A stretch of 64,000 nt of DNA. It comes from Agarophyton chilense (lineage: Eukaryota > Rhodophyta > Florideophyceae > Gracilariales > Gracilariaceae). The notes under the pieces are model-generated. The model made no database searches. It saw only the letters and a list, made by a program, of their open reading frames with translations, and was not told where the DNA came from. Where the stretch lies: the NCBI GenBank assembly GCA_030374765.1, contig JARGXX010000138.1, positions 806,001 to 870,000 of the forward strand. The letters are read 5' to 3'. Of the stretch, positions 22,188 through 32,466 are shown piece after piece. The position numbers and the translations under genes are program-made. How positions within the stretch are numbered: position 1 is the stretch's first letter; each line of letters starts with the position of its first letter.

Positions 22188-22639
22188 TTGTCTAGAGCGC
22201 TGGTCAAAACTGAAGCACCGTCAGACCACGTTCAACCCGATTCTGCTGTGGACTCACGTTTCCAACGTACACTAGAAGTCAAAAAAGCCACGGATGAAAC
22301 ACTGATAAAACAATTAGGTTCTTTGAAAACCCGTCTGGAAACACAAACCTCTCAAATGAACTCGTTGCCTGCCGCAGCTCTTCCATCAATGCCTTCGACT
22401 TCCTATCAGAATCCAGGTGTAGACGATGATGTGGGATCCAGAATTCGTTTTAGAGGAATTCAGAGGTGCAACAGTATTGATTTAGATGCGCGACAGTATG
22501 AAATTAGAATCGTGTGCAAGTGGGCGCGAAGGCGAAGCAGAGGTAGAAAAGGTCATGGAATAAGAGTATATGAGTTGAAGAGACACAGGTGGAGCTGTTT
22601 ATAAGCCAGATAGCTACGGCTATAGTCAGAAAGAAGAAG
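22188..22639 (+). pseudogene. Gypsy-2 gag, N-terminal remnant
   Basis: A 138-codon frame (to 22604) with a charged helical part (ETLIKQLGSLKTRLE) and an Arg-rich end. Past its stop a frame runs into the Copia-1 junction and continues after 39437. No conserved gag motif is visible in this N-terminal piece. Confidence 0.45.
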
Positions 22640-22644
22640 GGCTC
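22640..22644. repeat. Target-site duplication of Copia-1 (left)
   Basis: ggctc, repeated at 39432-39436. Confidence 0.9.
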
Positions 22645-22888
22645 TATGAATGTTTGAATGTTGCTCTCATGGACTAGTGAAGTTCACTGTATTTGTATTT
22701 GTATTTGTATTTGTAATGTATATTTCTTGGCGACTGTTTGTGTAACAAGTTCCCTGACTACAAATATCAGACCGCCGCATTGTAAACGTCGGACGAGACC
22801 CCGACCGGTGACGGACGAATTCTTGTACTCTGAATATACCCTGCACCTTTCACTCAGACTTTCCTGTATCTGACACTGACTATCCTTA
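22645..22888 (+). repeat. Copia-1 5' LTR
   Basis: 244 bp, begins TATGAATGTTTG and ends GACTATCCTTA; contains a short TGTATT repeat run at 22689-22712. Confidence 0.93.
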
Positions 22889-22898
22889 GTTATGGGCC
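22889..22898 (+). other. Copia-1 primer-binding site overlapping the start codon
   Basis: GTTATGGGCC directly follows the LTR and exactly complements GGCCCATAAC of the initiator tRNA-Met anticodon arm. The ATG at 22892, complement of the CAU anticodon, is the polyprotein start. Agreement with the tRNA ends after ten bases. Confidence 0.7.
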
Positions 22899-25000
22899 AT
22901 CAGGCTACGCCCTCGCCCAAGGACCTCCCTTCCAGGCCCAAGTTTTCCTGGGATTCCAAATCTCCGCCTTGGACTGACGGCAAAGGAGACCAGGAAGAAT
23001 ATCGCGATGCTGTTAGTTTGTGGCAGACGTTCTACAATGCACTCCCCGTTAATAACAACAACAAAATTCTTGCAGCGTTGCAGGCTGTTTGTCTCAAGTC
23101 CGAACTGTATGGACGTGCCAAGGACCTGTGTTCCGGAATTACTGACGCCCAGCTCGTTGGAGAAGATTCAGTCGCTCTGATCGTCGGTGCAATCTACAAG
23201 CGTGACGCTCTCTCCGTCGTGAGTGAAGCCTACAAGACCTTCAACGTGCTCCTGAACACCCGTCGTGGGAACTCGGAAAACATGAAGAACTTCGAGTCCC
23301 GTTTCTCTGCACAGGTAGCAAAGTTTAATTCGATCTCGAATACAACCAAGTTGCCAGAATGCCTCACAGCACTCATGCTGCTGTCCAATGCTTCCATTGA
23401 TGACGCACAACGTGTTTCCGTCATGGCCGCTGCGTCTCCCTCAGATGAAAACCTCGCTGCCCAATCTAGCAATGATCAGTACCTGTCTGCTGTCACCTAT
23501 TCCTCCGTGGCATCCGTAATCAAACAGTGCGACAAGTCTGCTCGCTCGCCCACCACAAACGGCACACTGAATTCCAGCTCCGGTGGCTTTGGCAACAGTT
23601 CCAACAACAGGAACTCTAGGAACGGTGATCGCAACCGCATCTCTCCCACCATGAAGTATCCATGTGACACCTGTGGCAAGTATGGCCACTGGAAATGGAA
23701 TCACCGTGCTGATGACTCCTTAGCCCCTGGTGTGAAGTCCTTCGACACCCCGCAAGTTACGACTGGCAACAACTCGTCCAACTCGTCCAATCAGTCTAAC
23801 AACCGAGGAGCATCCTCTAGCTCGTCTTCTGTATCTGCTGCATCGTCCTCGAATGGCTCCAAACAACAAACTCTTTCCTTCAACATGGCCACTTTTGATG
23901 GATCAACGGAGTCACCGATGCACTTTGGACCTCTCTTGGACAGTGTCGCTCCATACTCGGCAATCGGTATAGTCGAGCTCAACATGCTCGCTGACCACTC
24001 TGGCTTGCAAACCGACCCCGCTCTTGACCCGATTCCTGCCGCACTTTCTGGATACACTTCCTGGCAATATGGCACTGGTAACCACGCCAGCCAACCGCGA
24101 GATATTCTTGGGTCGATTTTTCTTACGGCCAACACCGACAACGGTAACCAAGTTCGAATCAGGCACTTGGTGCTTGACGGCTCTTCTCAATGGGTCGTCG
24201 GGCGAAATGTGACAAGCAACGCAAACATCGAAAACATCGGCCGGAATGCATTGGTTCTCGCTGCAAATGGCAAAGAAGATTTCATCTCGATTGTGAATCA
24301 CAACTTTCTTGACTTCATCAAGCTCGAGTGTTTTTTTCCGACTATGCCATCAGCTAACATTAACACTGGATCGACACTCTCATGCATGTCTGCGGTTTCC
24401 CTCGATCTGTCACCGTGGACTGAGGTCAAGAGTGTAATCGACAATATCCATAAGCATGTGTGTGGACATGCCGCCTTTTCCGACTACAAGCTTCTGCTCG
24501 AACGTAATGGTCTGTGGAACGATGTTGTGTCTGGCTACCTTACTGAAGTTGTCAACGCTTGCACCGCCTGTCGGTCAACCTCTCCTCCAGCTCCGTCCCG
24601 GAAAGTTTCTATCAGCTCTTTGTCGAAAGAGTTCAACGAAGTGCTATATGTTGATCACTTCTTCCTCGAAGGCCTGTGTGTCCTTCTTTTCATGGATGTG
24701 TCCTCGCGCTACTGCGTCGCGTATGTTGTCAGTACAACTGCCCTTCATGAAGCTGTAATCGGCTTCGAAGCAACCTGGGTAGCGCAGTTCTGGTATCCTG
24801 ACTCAATCATTGGTGACAAAGCATTCAACACCGGCGCATTCAAAGACTATGCTGATGCACTCAGCATCCCCATCAAGACAGTTCCGCCTCGTCGGCATCA
24901 CAAGAACGCCATCGAATCTAAGCACAACATTATTCGGTCCGTCTTTCTCCGTCTCAAAGAAGGTAGTGGTGATGAGTTCGATGCTGTCCTTGCTGCATAA
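22892..25000 (+). CDS. Copia-1 polyprotein part 1: gag, protease, integrase
   Basis: 702 codons to a TAA at 24998. Gag residues 1-240, with a UBN2-like helical region (LWQTFYNAL). Zinc knuckle CDTCGKYGHWKWNH, whose last ligand is His where Cys is usual. Ser/Asn-rich linker; protease LLDSVAPYSAIG (canonical D-S/T-G-A is changed to D-S-V-A). Integrase zinc site (H..H, CTAC) near 24.45-24.58 kb, then the core: first Asp in LYVDHFF, second in IIGDKAF, Glu in KNAIESKHN, with 32 residues between the last two (most Copia integrases have 35). Copia-2 has Tyr where this frame has TAA, so the stop is a simple nonsense change and the frame continues in part 2. Confidence 0.9.
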   Translation: MGHQATPSPKDLPSRPKFSWDSKSPPWTDGKGDQEEYRDAVSLWQTFYNALPVNNNNKILAALQAVCLKSELYGRAKDLCSGITDAQLVGEDSVALIVGAIYKRDALSVVSEAYKTFNVLLNTRRGNSENMKNFESRFSAQVAKFNSISNTTKLPECLTALMLLSNASIDDAQRVSVMAAASPSDENLAAQSSNDQYLSAVTYSSVASVIKQCDKSARSPTTNGTLNSSSGGFGNSSNNRNSRNGDRNRISPTMKYPCDTCGKYGHWKWNHRADDSLAPGVKSFDTPQVTTGNNSSNSSNQSNNRGASSSSSSVSAASSSNGSKQQTLSFNMATFDGSTESPMHFGPLLDSVAPYSAIGIVELNMLADHSGLQTDPALDPIPAALSGYTSWQYGTGNHASQPRDILGSIFLTANTDNGNQVRIRHLVLDGSSQWVVGRNVTSNANIENIGRNALVLAANGKEDFISIVNHNFLDFIKLECFFPTMPSANINTGSTLSCMSAVSLDLSPWTEVKSVIDNIHKHVCGHAAFSDYKLLLERNGLWNDVVSGYLTEVVNACTACRSTSPPAPSRKVSISSLSKEFNEVLYVDHFFLEGLCVLLFMDVSSRYCVAYVVSTTALHEAVIGFEATWVAQFWYPDSIIGDKAFNTGAFKDYADALSIPIKTVPPRRHHKNAIESKHNIIRSVFLRLKEGSGDEFDAVLAA

Positions 25001-26265
25001 AAATCTGTGTCGATCTCAAACGACCTCTATGGTTACGATACCATGTCAGCATTTGAACTGGCGAAAGGGTTTACAAAGCCAGTCAATTCAAAGCCTGCTG
25101 AACTTTGTGTCCCCATCGATGTCATTGATGCCCGTGAACAGCTCCAAGCTCGTCGCAAGCTGGCACTCATCATGCGCTCTAAAGCACTCACCGAAGCACC
25201 AATCGCCATTGGCGACTCCGTGGAAATTTTCCAGAAGAAAGAGAAAAAAAAGCGTGGCAAATGGTCCCAACCCAAGACTGTGCTCTCGGTCGATCTTCCT
25301 GCCCGCTCCATCACCGTTCCCGGTGCAAACGGCCGATGTCTCACTGTAGCCTTTGAAGATAGTCGACCCGCCATGTCTCCACTTTGTTTTGCACAGCTCG
25401 TTCAAGAAGGGATTGACTCCCTTGACGCGTCACTTTCTGACCTTCTCGGTGATATCCCCCCAACTGATCACACGGATGACCGCGACGATTCAAACCTACT
25501 GGTCCACGACCGTGACGACCAAGGCAACTTTTCTGATGACGGTAACAATGGACCTGCAGTTGGTGATCGTCTTGATATACTCTGGGATGAAAACAATGTT
25601 GTTTACCCTGGTGTTGTTCACTCGCAAGCAGATAACGGTACCGTGACGATTCATTATGACAATGGTGAAGTCGAAGCAGACTTAGATATGACAACCGTGC
25701 ATTGGAATCACTCCGAGCCCACTTCGCTTGCTGCTGCAAGCAGCAGTCTGTCCGGTGGAAATTTGCAAGTCACAAGCACTGAAGCCGCTGTTCTATCCTC
25801 CATGCTCGAACACTTCGGCAACAAACCGTTCTTGCGCCATCAAGCCCAAGGATTCGACCAGTCTCCTCTCTTCAACGTGTATGCACGTGAAGAAGAAACT
25901 TTCCTAAAGACGGCACGCCCCGTCTATCACCGCGACGTTCCCCCTGGTGCCAACGTCATTAGCAGCCACACACTGTACAAGCTGAAGCACAACGACGATA
26001 ACAGCTTGAAACTGAAGGCGCGCATCGCTCCTCATGGCAACGAAGACGCACTTAAGAATGTCCTGAGTACTGACTGCTCTACGTGCCCGCCAACCGGTCT
26101 GCGCGTATTAGAGTCTATTGCTTCTCTGTTCGGTTGGAAATTGTACAAGGCCGATGTCAAAGCCGCCTTTTTACAAACCGGCGCAGCTCAGCGTGATGTT
26201 TACGTTCGCCCGCCGAAAGAAAGCGCTATGAAGTCCTCCCATGTTTGGCTCTTGCACTGCAGCCT
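25001..26265 (+). CDS. Copia-1 polyprotein part 2: integrase C-terminus, Tudor-like domain, start of RT
   Basis: Same frame as part 1. It opens with NDLYGYDTMSAFELAKGFTKP (integrase C-terminal region), then a Lys-rich SH3-like segment (GDSVEIF, KRGKWSQPK), an acidic linker, and at 25555-25715 the Tudor-like domain (GDRLDILWDENNVVYPGVV, IHYDNGEVEADLD, HW). RT follows: PGANVISSHTLYKLKHND and ADVKAAFLQTGAAQRDVYV, a clear Copia RT signature. A one-base shift near 26260 moves the frame into part 3. Confidence 0.85.
25555..25715 (+). other. Tudor-like domain in Copia-1
   Basis: About 50 residues: AVGDRLDILW, YPGVVHSQ, VTIHYDNGEVEADLD, VHWNH. The pattern matches the cellular Tudor protein at 6097-6250 (WPLDHRFYDGVV, VRYDDGDVETLDL, RW) and the Copia-2 segment. 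Such modules bind methylated histone tails or shape DNA contacts; the role here (integration targeting) is inferred. Confidence 0.65.
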
Positions 26266-26949
26266 ATGGTTTGGTCAATGCAAATGCAAAATGGCAAAGT
26301 CAGTCCGATGCAGTAATCATAGACCTCGGTCTAACACAGTCCAAGTTTATCCCGCAACTCTTCTACAAGAAAAAGGATGGTAAGCTAACACTGCTCGTGG
26401 CAAAAATTGTGGATGACCTCAAAGCTGCCGGTACTGAGGACAACGCTCTCCGCTTTCTAGAAGAATTTGACAAGAAGTTCAAGTTTGGCGAAATCAACAG
26501 CGGTCCTGGGAAACTCCGCTATTTCGGCATCAACACAGTGCAACATGATGACTTTTCGATTGAAACCAACGCAGAAGACAATCTTAACGCTCTTTCTGAA
26601 TATTCTCTCACCCGCATTCGCCGAAAGCAGTCCGAAGACCCGATGAACAAGTTAGAGAAGTCAGCCTTTTCTTCAACCAATAGCTCGATCGGATGGATTG
26701 GCCCCGCTGCTACACCTTTCTGTTCATTTTATGGGAGCTACCTCCAGCAAAAGGCACCCGAACTCAAAGTCTCACACCTCGTTGACCAACTCAATCGTTC
26801 AAAAGCTCAAGAAGCTTGGCACTGTGATTGCCTATCCACGCCCTTCGCATGACAAAGTCTACGAGCTCTCTGTTCTAGTTTTTGCTGATGCATCGCGCAT
26901 TGACGACGTCGGCCAACTCGGCATTGTTACTGGTTTACTCCTTGGTCCG
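26241..26949 (+). CDS. Copia-1 polyprotein part 3: RT palm/thumb and start of RNase H
   Basis: Shifted frame: AAYGLVNANAKWQ, then the catalytic Asp pair in IVDDLKAAG (YVDD-type box with Ile-Val), a connection region and LKVSHLVDQL. A second one-base shift near 26800 leads to LKKLGTVIAYPRP and the RNase H Asp in FADASRIDDVGQ. The frame ends at the Gypsy-1 insertion (26950) and resumes at 38724. Confidence 0.85.
26945..26949. repeat. Target-site duplication of Gypsy-1 (left)
   Basis: gtccg, repeated at 38719-38723. Confidence 0.92.
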
Positions 26950-27866
26950 TGTAGAGCAACACCCAATTAGGGGATACTTGAAGATGCAACTCATAGAATG
27001 AGGGTTGAACCCTCTGAGGGTTATGACTATGATCCCCTCTAAGGTGTGCTGAGGTGGCACTGTTTTCTGGTTAGAGTTCGCCTATGAAGTGAAAATTCGG
27101 ATGGCCCATGGTTGGATTGGCCCCGTGATACACGTGGCTTAGTTTTGGCACCGATTTTCGGATATTTGTTAGAACGTTGGACTTTTGGGCCCTGACAGTG
27201 GGATCTCTACGTGTATGGCCCTGAGCAGGTGTGCACTACTGTAGAGTTTAGTTAGTGGGCCCTACTTAGGGAGACGAGATCTGACAGTCCGAAGCTCAGA
27301 GTAAAATGGTAACCAAGGTTGGTCTTCGATACCTTTAGAGGTTCTTCGTCGCCATCGTTTCGGCCTTACAACCCGGAACGGGCTCTGGTTAGCAACGCCT
27401 GCGTAGGGACACGACTCCACTTGGAGAGTGCCCACGTTTGGGTTCCGTGCAACCACCCCCTTGGGACCGCTCAGACGACCTGCGTGCACGATAACCCGTG
27501 GGGGTTCTGCTTACTTGTTGCGTGCTTTTTGTGTTTCCTTTCGAGGACAGGTTTTCGCCCCTGTATTGGGTTTCTTTTGTTGTTCCGCCCCTTTTCTGGT
27601 TCTCGGGTCCGGTGCCTGTTAGTGCCCGACCCTCGCCCCGTTTTTCCTCTTCGCCGGATTTTCCCCCATTCTTTGGGATACCCAGACCCATTCCCGACCC
27701 AACGGTTTCTACCCCTCACCTCCGTCGGTACTTCCTGAATCCCCCGTGGGAGTTACACCCCACACTGCGGGTGGAACGGAGGGCTCTGTCTCTGAGTCTG
27801 CCTCCCCCAGGGAGCAAGGCCTCGATCACCTTGAGAGCACTTCCCGTCGCCGGGTTTTGCTCCACA
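26950..27866 (+). repeat. Gypsy-1 5' LTR
   Basis: 917 bp, equal in length to the partner at 37802-38718. Translated frames inside it are shadows. Confidence 0.95.
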
Positions 27867-27868
27867 AG

Positions 27869-27886
27869 TGGTCTCCCGACTTAGAA
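27869..27886 (+). other. Gypsy-1 candidate primer-binding site
   Basis: TGGTCTCCCGACTTAGAA begins two bases after the LTR; TGG complements the CCA end of a tRNA. The donor tRNA was not identified. Confidence 0.5.
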
Positions 27887-28093
27887 TCCGCTCTCGGACT
27901 TTTGGGTTGGTCATCCACGTGTTGGAATATCTCTTGGAAGAGGAAGCACCGTCGTGAAGATTTGTTGTAGTGGTCCCCTTTGGAAAGGGTGGAATTGGTT
28001 TTTATTTTTGTTTTGTGTTACGTCATCCGTTCTCCGGGAATCTCGTGATCGAATTTCATCGTTACCCCGAATCGTCGGTGTCGTGTCTGCAGC

Positions 28094-29860
28094 ATGTCGC
28101 CGCCTACCCGTGGTTCCAGGACTGGATCGAACCGTCAAGCGAATTCAGTGCCCCCGGCCCCGCCTAGGTCGAGGAGCTCAATTCCCGAAGATCGGAACGA
28201 TTCCGGTATCGATCCGGACACTCGGAGAGCACCCTCAGTGGTTTCAGGTCCTCGAGAGGTCGTGGCTGTGGGCCCAGCTCCAGTGGTGGAGACCCCCTCA
28301 GCAGGACCCTGAAGTCGGGCCGACCCTGAATTACAGCGCCTGGAGACTCGAATCGATATCGCCAACGCGGCTCACGTCGAGCTCCTTCAGGATGTTTCTA
28401 CCCTCCGCCTCAAGGTGGAGGACGCCCCGGTGCGGGGAGTCGCCGATGACCTTCGTACCCTGAGGAGGGATGTGAACTCCCTTTTGGAAAGATTTGGTAC
28501 CCCTGGGGTCTTTATCCAGGAGTACCGGAGCCTCGTGGAAGAACACTGCGTGCAAGCGGAACGCTTCCGAGCTCTGCTGGACACCCTCGAGGCCATTATC
28601 CGTATGGACGGAGACACAGAAGCCTCAAAGGATAAACCCGACGTTTCGGAAGACGAAGAACACCGCTCCGCTGAACGGGACCGCAGCAAGTCCAAGAAGA
28701 GGGTTCACCTCCAAGAGGATTTATCAGATTCCGATCCCAATCGCTCGTCATCGAGTTCGTCCTCCGAATCTTCGGATAGTGAAGATGGACGCCGGTCATC
28801 CCGGGCGACTCGGTCGAAGGCTACTTACACCTCTCAAGGGGCAATCCGTACCCGGAAGAAGGGTAGGAAACACCTTGGATTAAGGGAGCTGAAGCCGACG
28901 AATCCTCTCTCTCAGAAGCTGCTATCGTACCGCTATTACCGGTTGGATAACCCTTCGGGAGATCGAACATCCTACAGAACGGGTAAGGTCAAGGACTACA
29001 TCAAAAGGCTGAGCATCACCCTACAGAAGAGGGAGTTCACAGGAACAGACCCAATTCTGGTGCTCGATTTCCTTGCGAGGTTCGTCCAGGAGGCTGACAT
29101 CCTCGGTATGAGTGAAGCGCAAGCGTATCTTGCATTACCCTATTTCTTAAAGGGGATGGCTGAAGACCAGTTCAACTCCGTCCGTGGATCATCCCGAGCC
29201 TCGGAAGGGGGAGTCACGTGCTGGCCAGAAGCGGTGCAGTACCTCTTGAGGTCATACGCTACTGGAAATGCGATTCAGGAAGCAATCCTTGCATTAAGGG
29301 ATACGCGGCAGAAGCCGATGGAAACCGAAACGGTGTATTCAACTCGCTTGAATAAAGCGTTTCACCGATGCGGGAATGTATTCCCCGCCTACGAGAGATG
29401 CACCATGTTTGTGGATGTTTTGGACCCCTCGATAAGGGCATTGGTGGCCCGACATTGGGAAGAGAAGCGCAAGCTGACCTACTTGGAACTGGTTCAGTAC
29501 GCCCAGACTGAGGGGGATACTCTCCGTGCCCGGCAGAACCGAAAGAGTCGGCCGACACGTGCACTCCTCGCCGATGGAGGTAACTCGTCTTTGTCACTCG
29601 TAGGAGGCCCTACCCCTGTGGAGGTCAATGATAACATTCACTTCATGGGAAGTAACCCCGAATCTATGGGTACGTCTGAGTTGCCGTCGACATCGCTCCG
29701 ACTACGGATGAAGACCCTGCGCTCTATACCCAAGGACGGAGGGTGCCAGCCGCATCGCTACCTTTTGCGAATACCGCTGCTCGGTTCTCTCGCCCCGGAT
29801 GGAGGGATACAGCACCACGTCGCGTGGATTCACGTCCACAACCGAACCCGGCAGAGCTGA
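28094..29860 (+). pseudogene. Gypsy-1 gag
   Basis: Starts MSPPTRGSRTG after a 227-base leader. An in-frame TGA at 28310 follows codon 72, then the same frame stays open to 29860. Content: Pro/Ser-rich N-terminus, acidic/basic linker (SSSSSSESSDSEDGRR), and a retrotransposon capsid region at about 28.9-29.5 kb (FLARFVQEAD, FLKGMAEDQF, YSTRLNKAFHRCG). The zinc knuckle lies in a different frame after about 29740, so at least one frameshift is present as well as the stop. Confidence 0.8.
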
Positions 29861-30123
29861 TTTGCTATTTGTGTTACCTCCGTGGTCACAAAGCACCAGA
29901 CTGCACATTTCCCCTGCGGGAGGGTTCACGAATTATCGCTCAGTACGAGGCTCTGACCCCTGAGGAAAAAGCTCGAGTCCCGAGTAGATCCTATGAGGAA
30001 CAAAGGATACTCCGAGCTCACCTTGCTGACAGGGATACAGAACTTGTACCCACAAACGGGGAACAACCGGTCCCCTTCGAGGCAGCTGCACCGAATTCGG
30101 TGGGGTCCGCTTCGAAAAACTAA
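29743..30123 (+). pseudogene. Gypsy-1 gag C-terminus (nucleocapsid zinc knuckle)
   Basis: 126-codon frame with a canonical CCHC knuckle CYLCYLRGHKAPDC (C-x2-C-x4-H-x4-C), preceded by Arg/Pro-rich sequence and followed by an acidic tail. It overlaps the end of the gag frame, indicating a frameshift of gag (decay, or programmed) near 29740. Confidence 0.75.
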
Positions 30124-30317
30124 ACTTGGGAGTCTCCCCTGCGAGAGGGGCGTCTTCTAAGCCGGAGTTGAAGACGCCCGAGGCGCTCCAGCTTCGCTCC
30201 CCAGCTGTGACTATCCTTTCAAGGAAAACGGCTGACATCGACGTTAACTCGGGATAATTTAGTGTCCTCCGTCGCCCGTGGATACGGTCCCGTAATCTCC
30301 GTATTCCGGATCTAGTT

Positions 30318-30710
30318 ATGGTAATGGCCAAGCGGAATTATAAAGTATTCGCCGACTTCGGCCTGTCCAACCAGTTTATGGTTCGTCAAATATCTGTCCT
30401 GGATACAGGAGCCGCTCCTAACTTAATTCATGTTGAATTGTTACCCCCGCTGCTCCGGGTTCAAGTTCGTACCGGTCCACGTTTGGATATCGCCGATGCG
30501 AACAACAACCCGCTACGGACACTGGGTACAATTTCCCTCATGGTGAGATTAGGCTCCTATCTCGTTCAGCTAGAGTTTATTGTATGCAAGTCACTTGCAG
30601 CACCAGTCATACTGGGTTGTGACTTTTGCGACCGCTTCGTGGAAGCCATCCGTCCTCGGAATAGAACTGTGGAACTCGAAGACGGGTCTACGATCCCAAT
30701 CGTTCGTTAA
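30318..30710 (+). CDS. Gypsy-1 aspartic protease
   Basis: 130 codons with the active-site motif VLDTGAAPNLI and the second-half motif VILGCDFCDRF, as in retropepsins that process gag-pol. Intact over its length; the join to gag and to RT is broken by stops. Confidence 0.85.
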   Translation: MVMAKRNYKVFADFGLSNQFMVRQISVLDTGAAPNLIHVELLPPLLRVQVRTGPRLDIADANNNPLRTLGTISLMVRLGSYLVQLEFIVCKSLAAPVILGCDFCDRFVEAIRPRNRTVELEDGSTIPIVR

Positions 30711-30764
30711 CCCTTACAGGGAGCAGCACGAACACGCGTTCCTCTCCCTGTCGCGCAGGAATCT

Positions 30765-32430
30765 GTGAAGAAGGACCCAGTGTCTACACGGGTAAAGGTT
30801 GCGAAGTCAGTGGCTATCCCGCCAGAAACCCAGGTTTGGGTCACAGTTGTTACCAAGCAAATTGGTGTGCATGTGGTACAACCGAACCCGTCTCTGTATA
30901 CGCGGCGTCAACTCGCCCTTGCGAATGGGGTTGTCTCCGTGGAACCGGATAAACCTTTCAAGGTTTTGGTAGCCAACTTTGGAAAGACAACGCAGCATTT
31001 GGTCAAACACCAGATCCTGGGTTCTGTTCTTCCACACCCGCATGCGGTCGTACCTACAAAGATCTCTATCGCAGAGGTCCTTGGTGTGGCGGACCCTAAG
31101 GAGGGGGAGGACACTGCAGAAATCGCGGAAGACGGTGAGCATACGACTGCAGCCCCACACGCTGAACACTTTAAACCTCAGGAGGTTACCGCCCCTATCA
31201 CAGGAGCAGACCAGACGGATCGTGTTCAGGAATTGGAGAAATGGGATCTCAACCATGTACCCGCATCTCATCGGGAGAAGCTGAGGCACATGCTTCGTGA
31301 CTTTACCCCCATGTGGGATGGTTCCCTTGGAACTATTGGGATTACAGAACACCGCATCGACTTGTTACCGAACACTCGGCCTATTGCCCAACACCCTTAC
31401 AGGGCTGGACCGAAAGCTCGGGAAGAGGAGAAATCTCAGGTGGAGAAGATGCTTAAAGCGGACGTAATTGAACCTGCCCAGTGCGCTTGGGCCTCACCAG
31501 TGGTGTTAGTTCCGAAACCGGATGGATCGTGGCGTTTCTGCATCGATTAAAGACGCCTGAAAGAGGTAACCATTAAGGATGTGTACCCGATCCCTCGGAT
31601 GGACGAATACATCGACTCCCTTGGGAGCGCTACTGTTTTCTCTACCCTCGACGCCAATTCGGGCTACTGGCAAGTCCCTATTAGGGATGAAGATCGAGAC
31701 AAAACGCCTTTCGTGTGTCATCAAGGACTTTTCCGAATCCGGAGGATGCCTTTTGGGTTGGCAAATGCCCCCGCAACGTTTCAACGGGCGATAGACATTC
31801 TGTTGGCTCCGTTCAAGTGGAGGACGTGTCTAGTGTATTTAGACGACATTATTGTCTTCTCCAACAACCTGGATGGCCACCTCGAACACGTCAGGGACGT
31901 AATGAAGATACTCCGCGACGCGGGAATCACCTTGAAACTCAAGAAGTGCGAGTTTTTCACCGATTCGGTTAAGTATCTGGGTCATATCATCCGTCCCGGA
32001 CAGCTTTCAATCGATGAAGTACGAGTGAAATCCTTGAAGGAAGCAAGACACCCGAAAACTCAAACGGAGTTGCGATCCTTCTTAGGTCTGTGTAACGTGT
32101 ATCGCCGATTCGTCCCGAACTCTGCGGATATTGCCACCCCCCTCAACAGGCTCCTGACGAAGGGACAACCAGTTGAACTGGAACCTTTTGGCGACGCGGA
32201 AGCGTCTGCCTTCACGGCACTGGTGAATGCCGTAACATCACCGCCAATCTTGGCTCTACCCAATCCTGGGCTCCCTTACGAAGTGGACACCGATGCTAGT
32301 GCAAACCAAGTAGGGTGTGCACTGTTCCAATCCTCTGAGGATGGTGAACGTCACCCTATTGGGTACTGGTCACGTTCCCTGAATGTCCATGAAAGGAACT
32401 ACTCGGTCTCCGAGAAAGAATGTTTTAGCC
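30765..32430 (+). pseudogene. Gypsy-1 reverse transcriptase and start of RNase H
   Basis: A single frame interrupted by one TAA at 31548, exactly where the family has Tyr (CIDYRxL reads CID-stop-RRL). N-terminal linker; RT finger motif ASPVVLVPKPDGSWRF; FSTLDANSGYWQVPI (first Asp); PFGLANAPATFQR; the catalytic box YLDDIIVFS; LGHII thumb region; and RNase H with VDTDASANQVGCALF. Near 32430 a frameshift and a TGA break RNase H; the rest is at 32467. Confidence 0.88.
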
Positions 32431-32466
32431 GTTGTGTGGGCCTGAGCTACACTTCGCCCCTATCTG

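Noticed and set aside
27262-27738. ORFs inside the Gypsy-1 LTRs (also 38114-38626)
   Set aside because: Present identically in both LTRs and not protein-like; they are LTR sequence.
28070-28093. Search for tRNA or other structured RNA genes in the spacers
   Set aside because: No cloverleaf with GGTTCGA-type T-loop was found by eye; isolated TTCGAATC matches elsewhere lacked partner stems.
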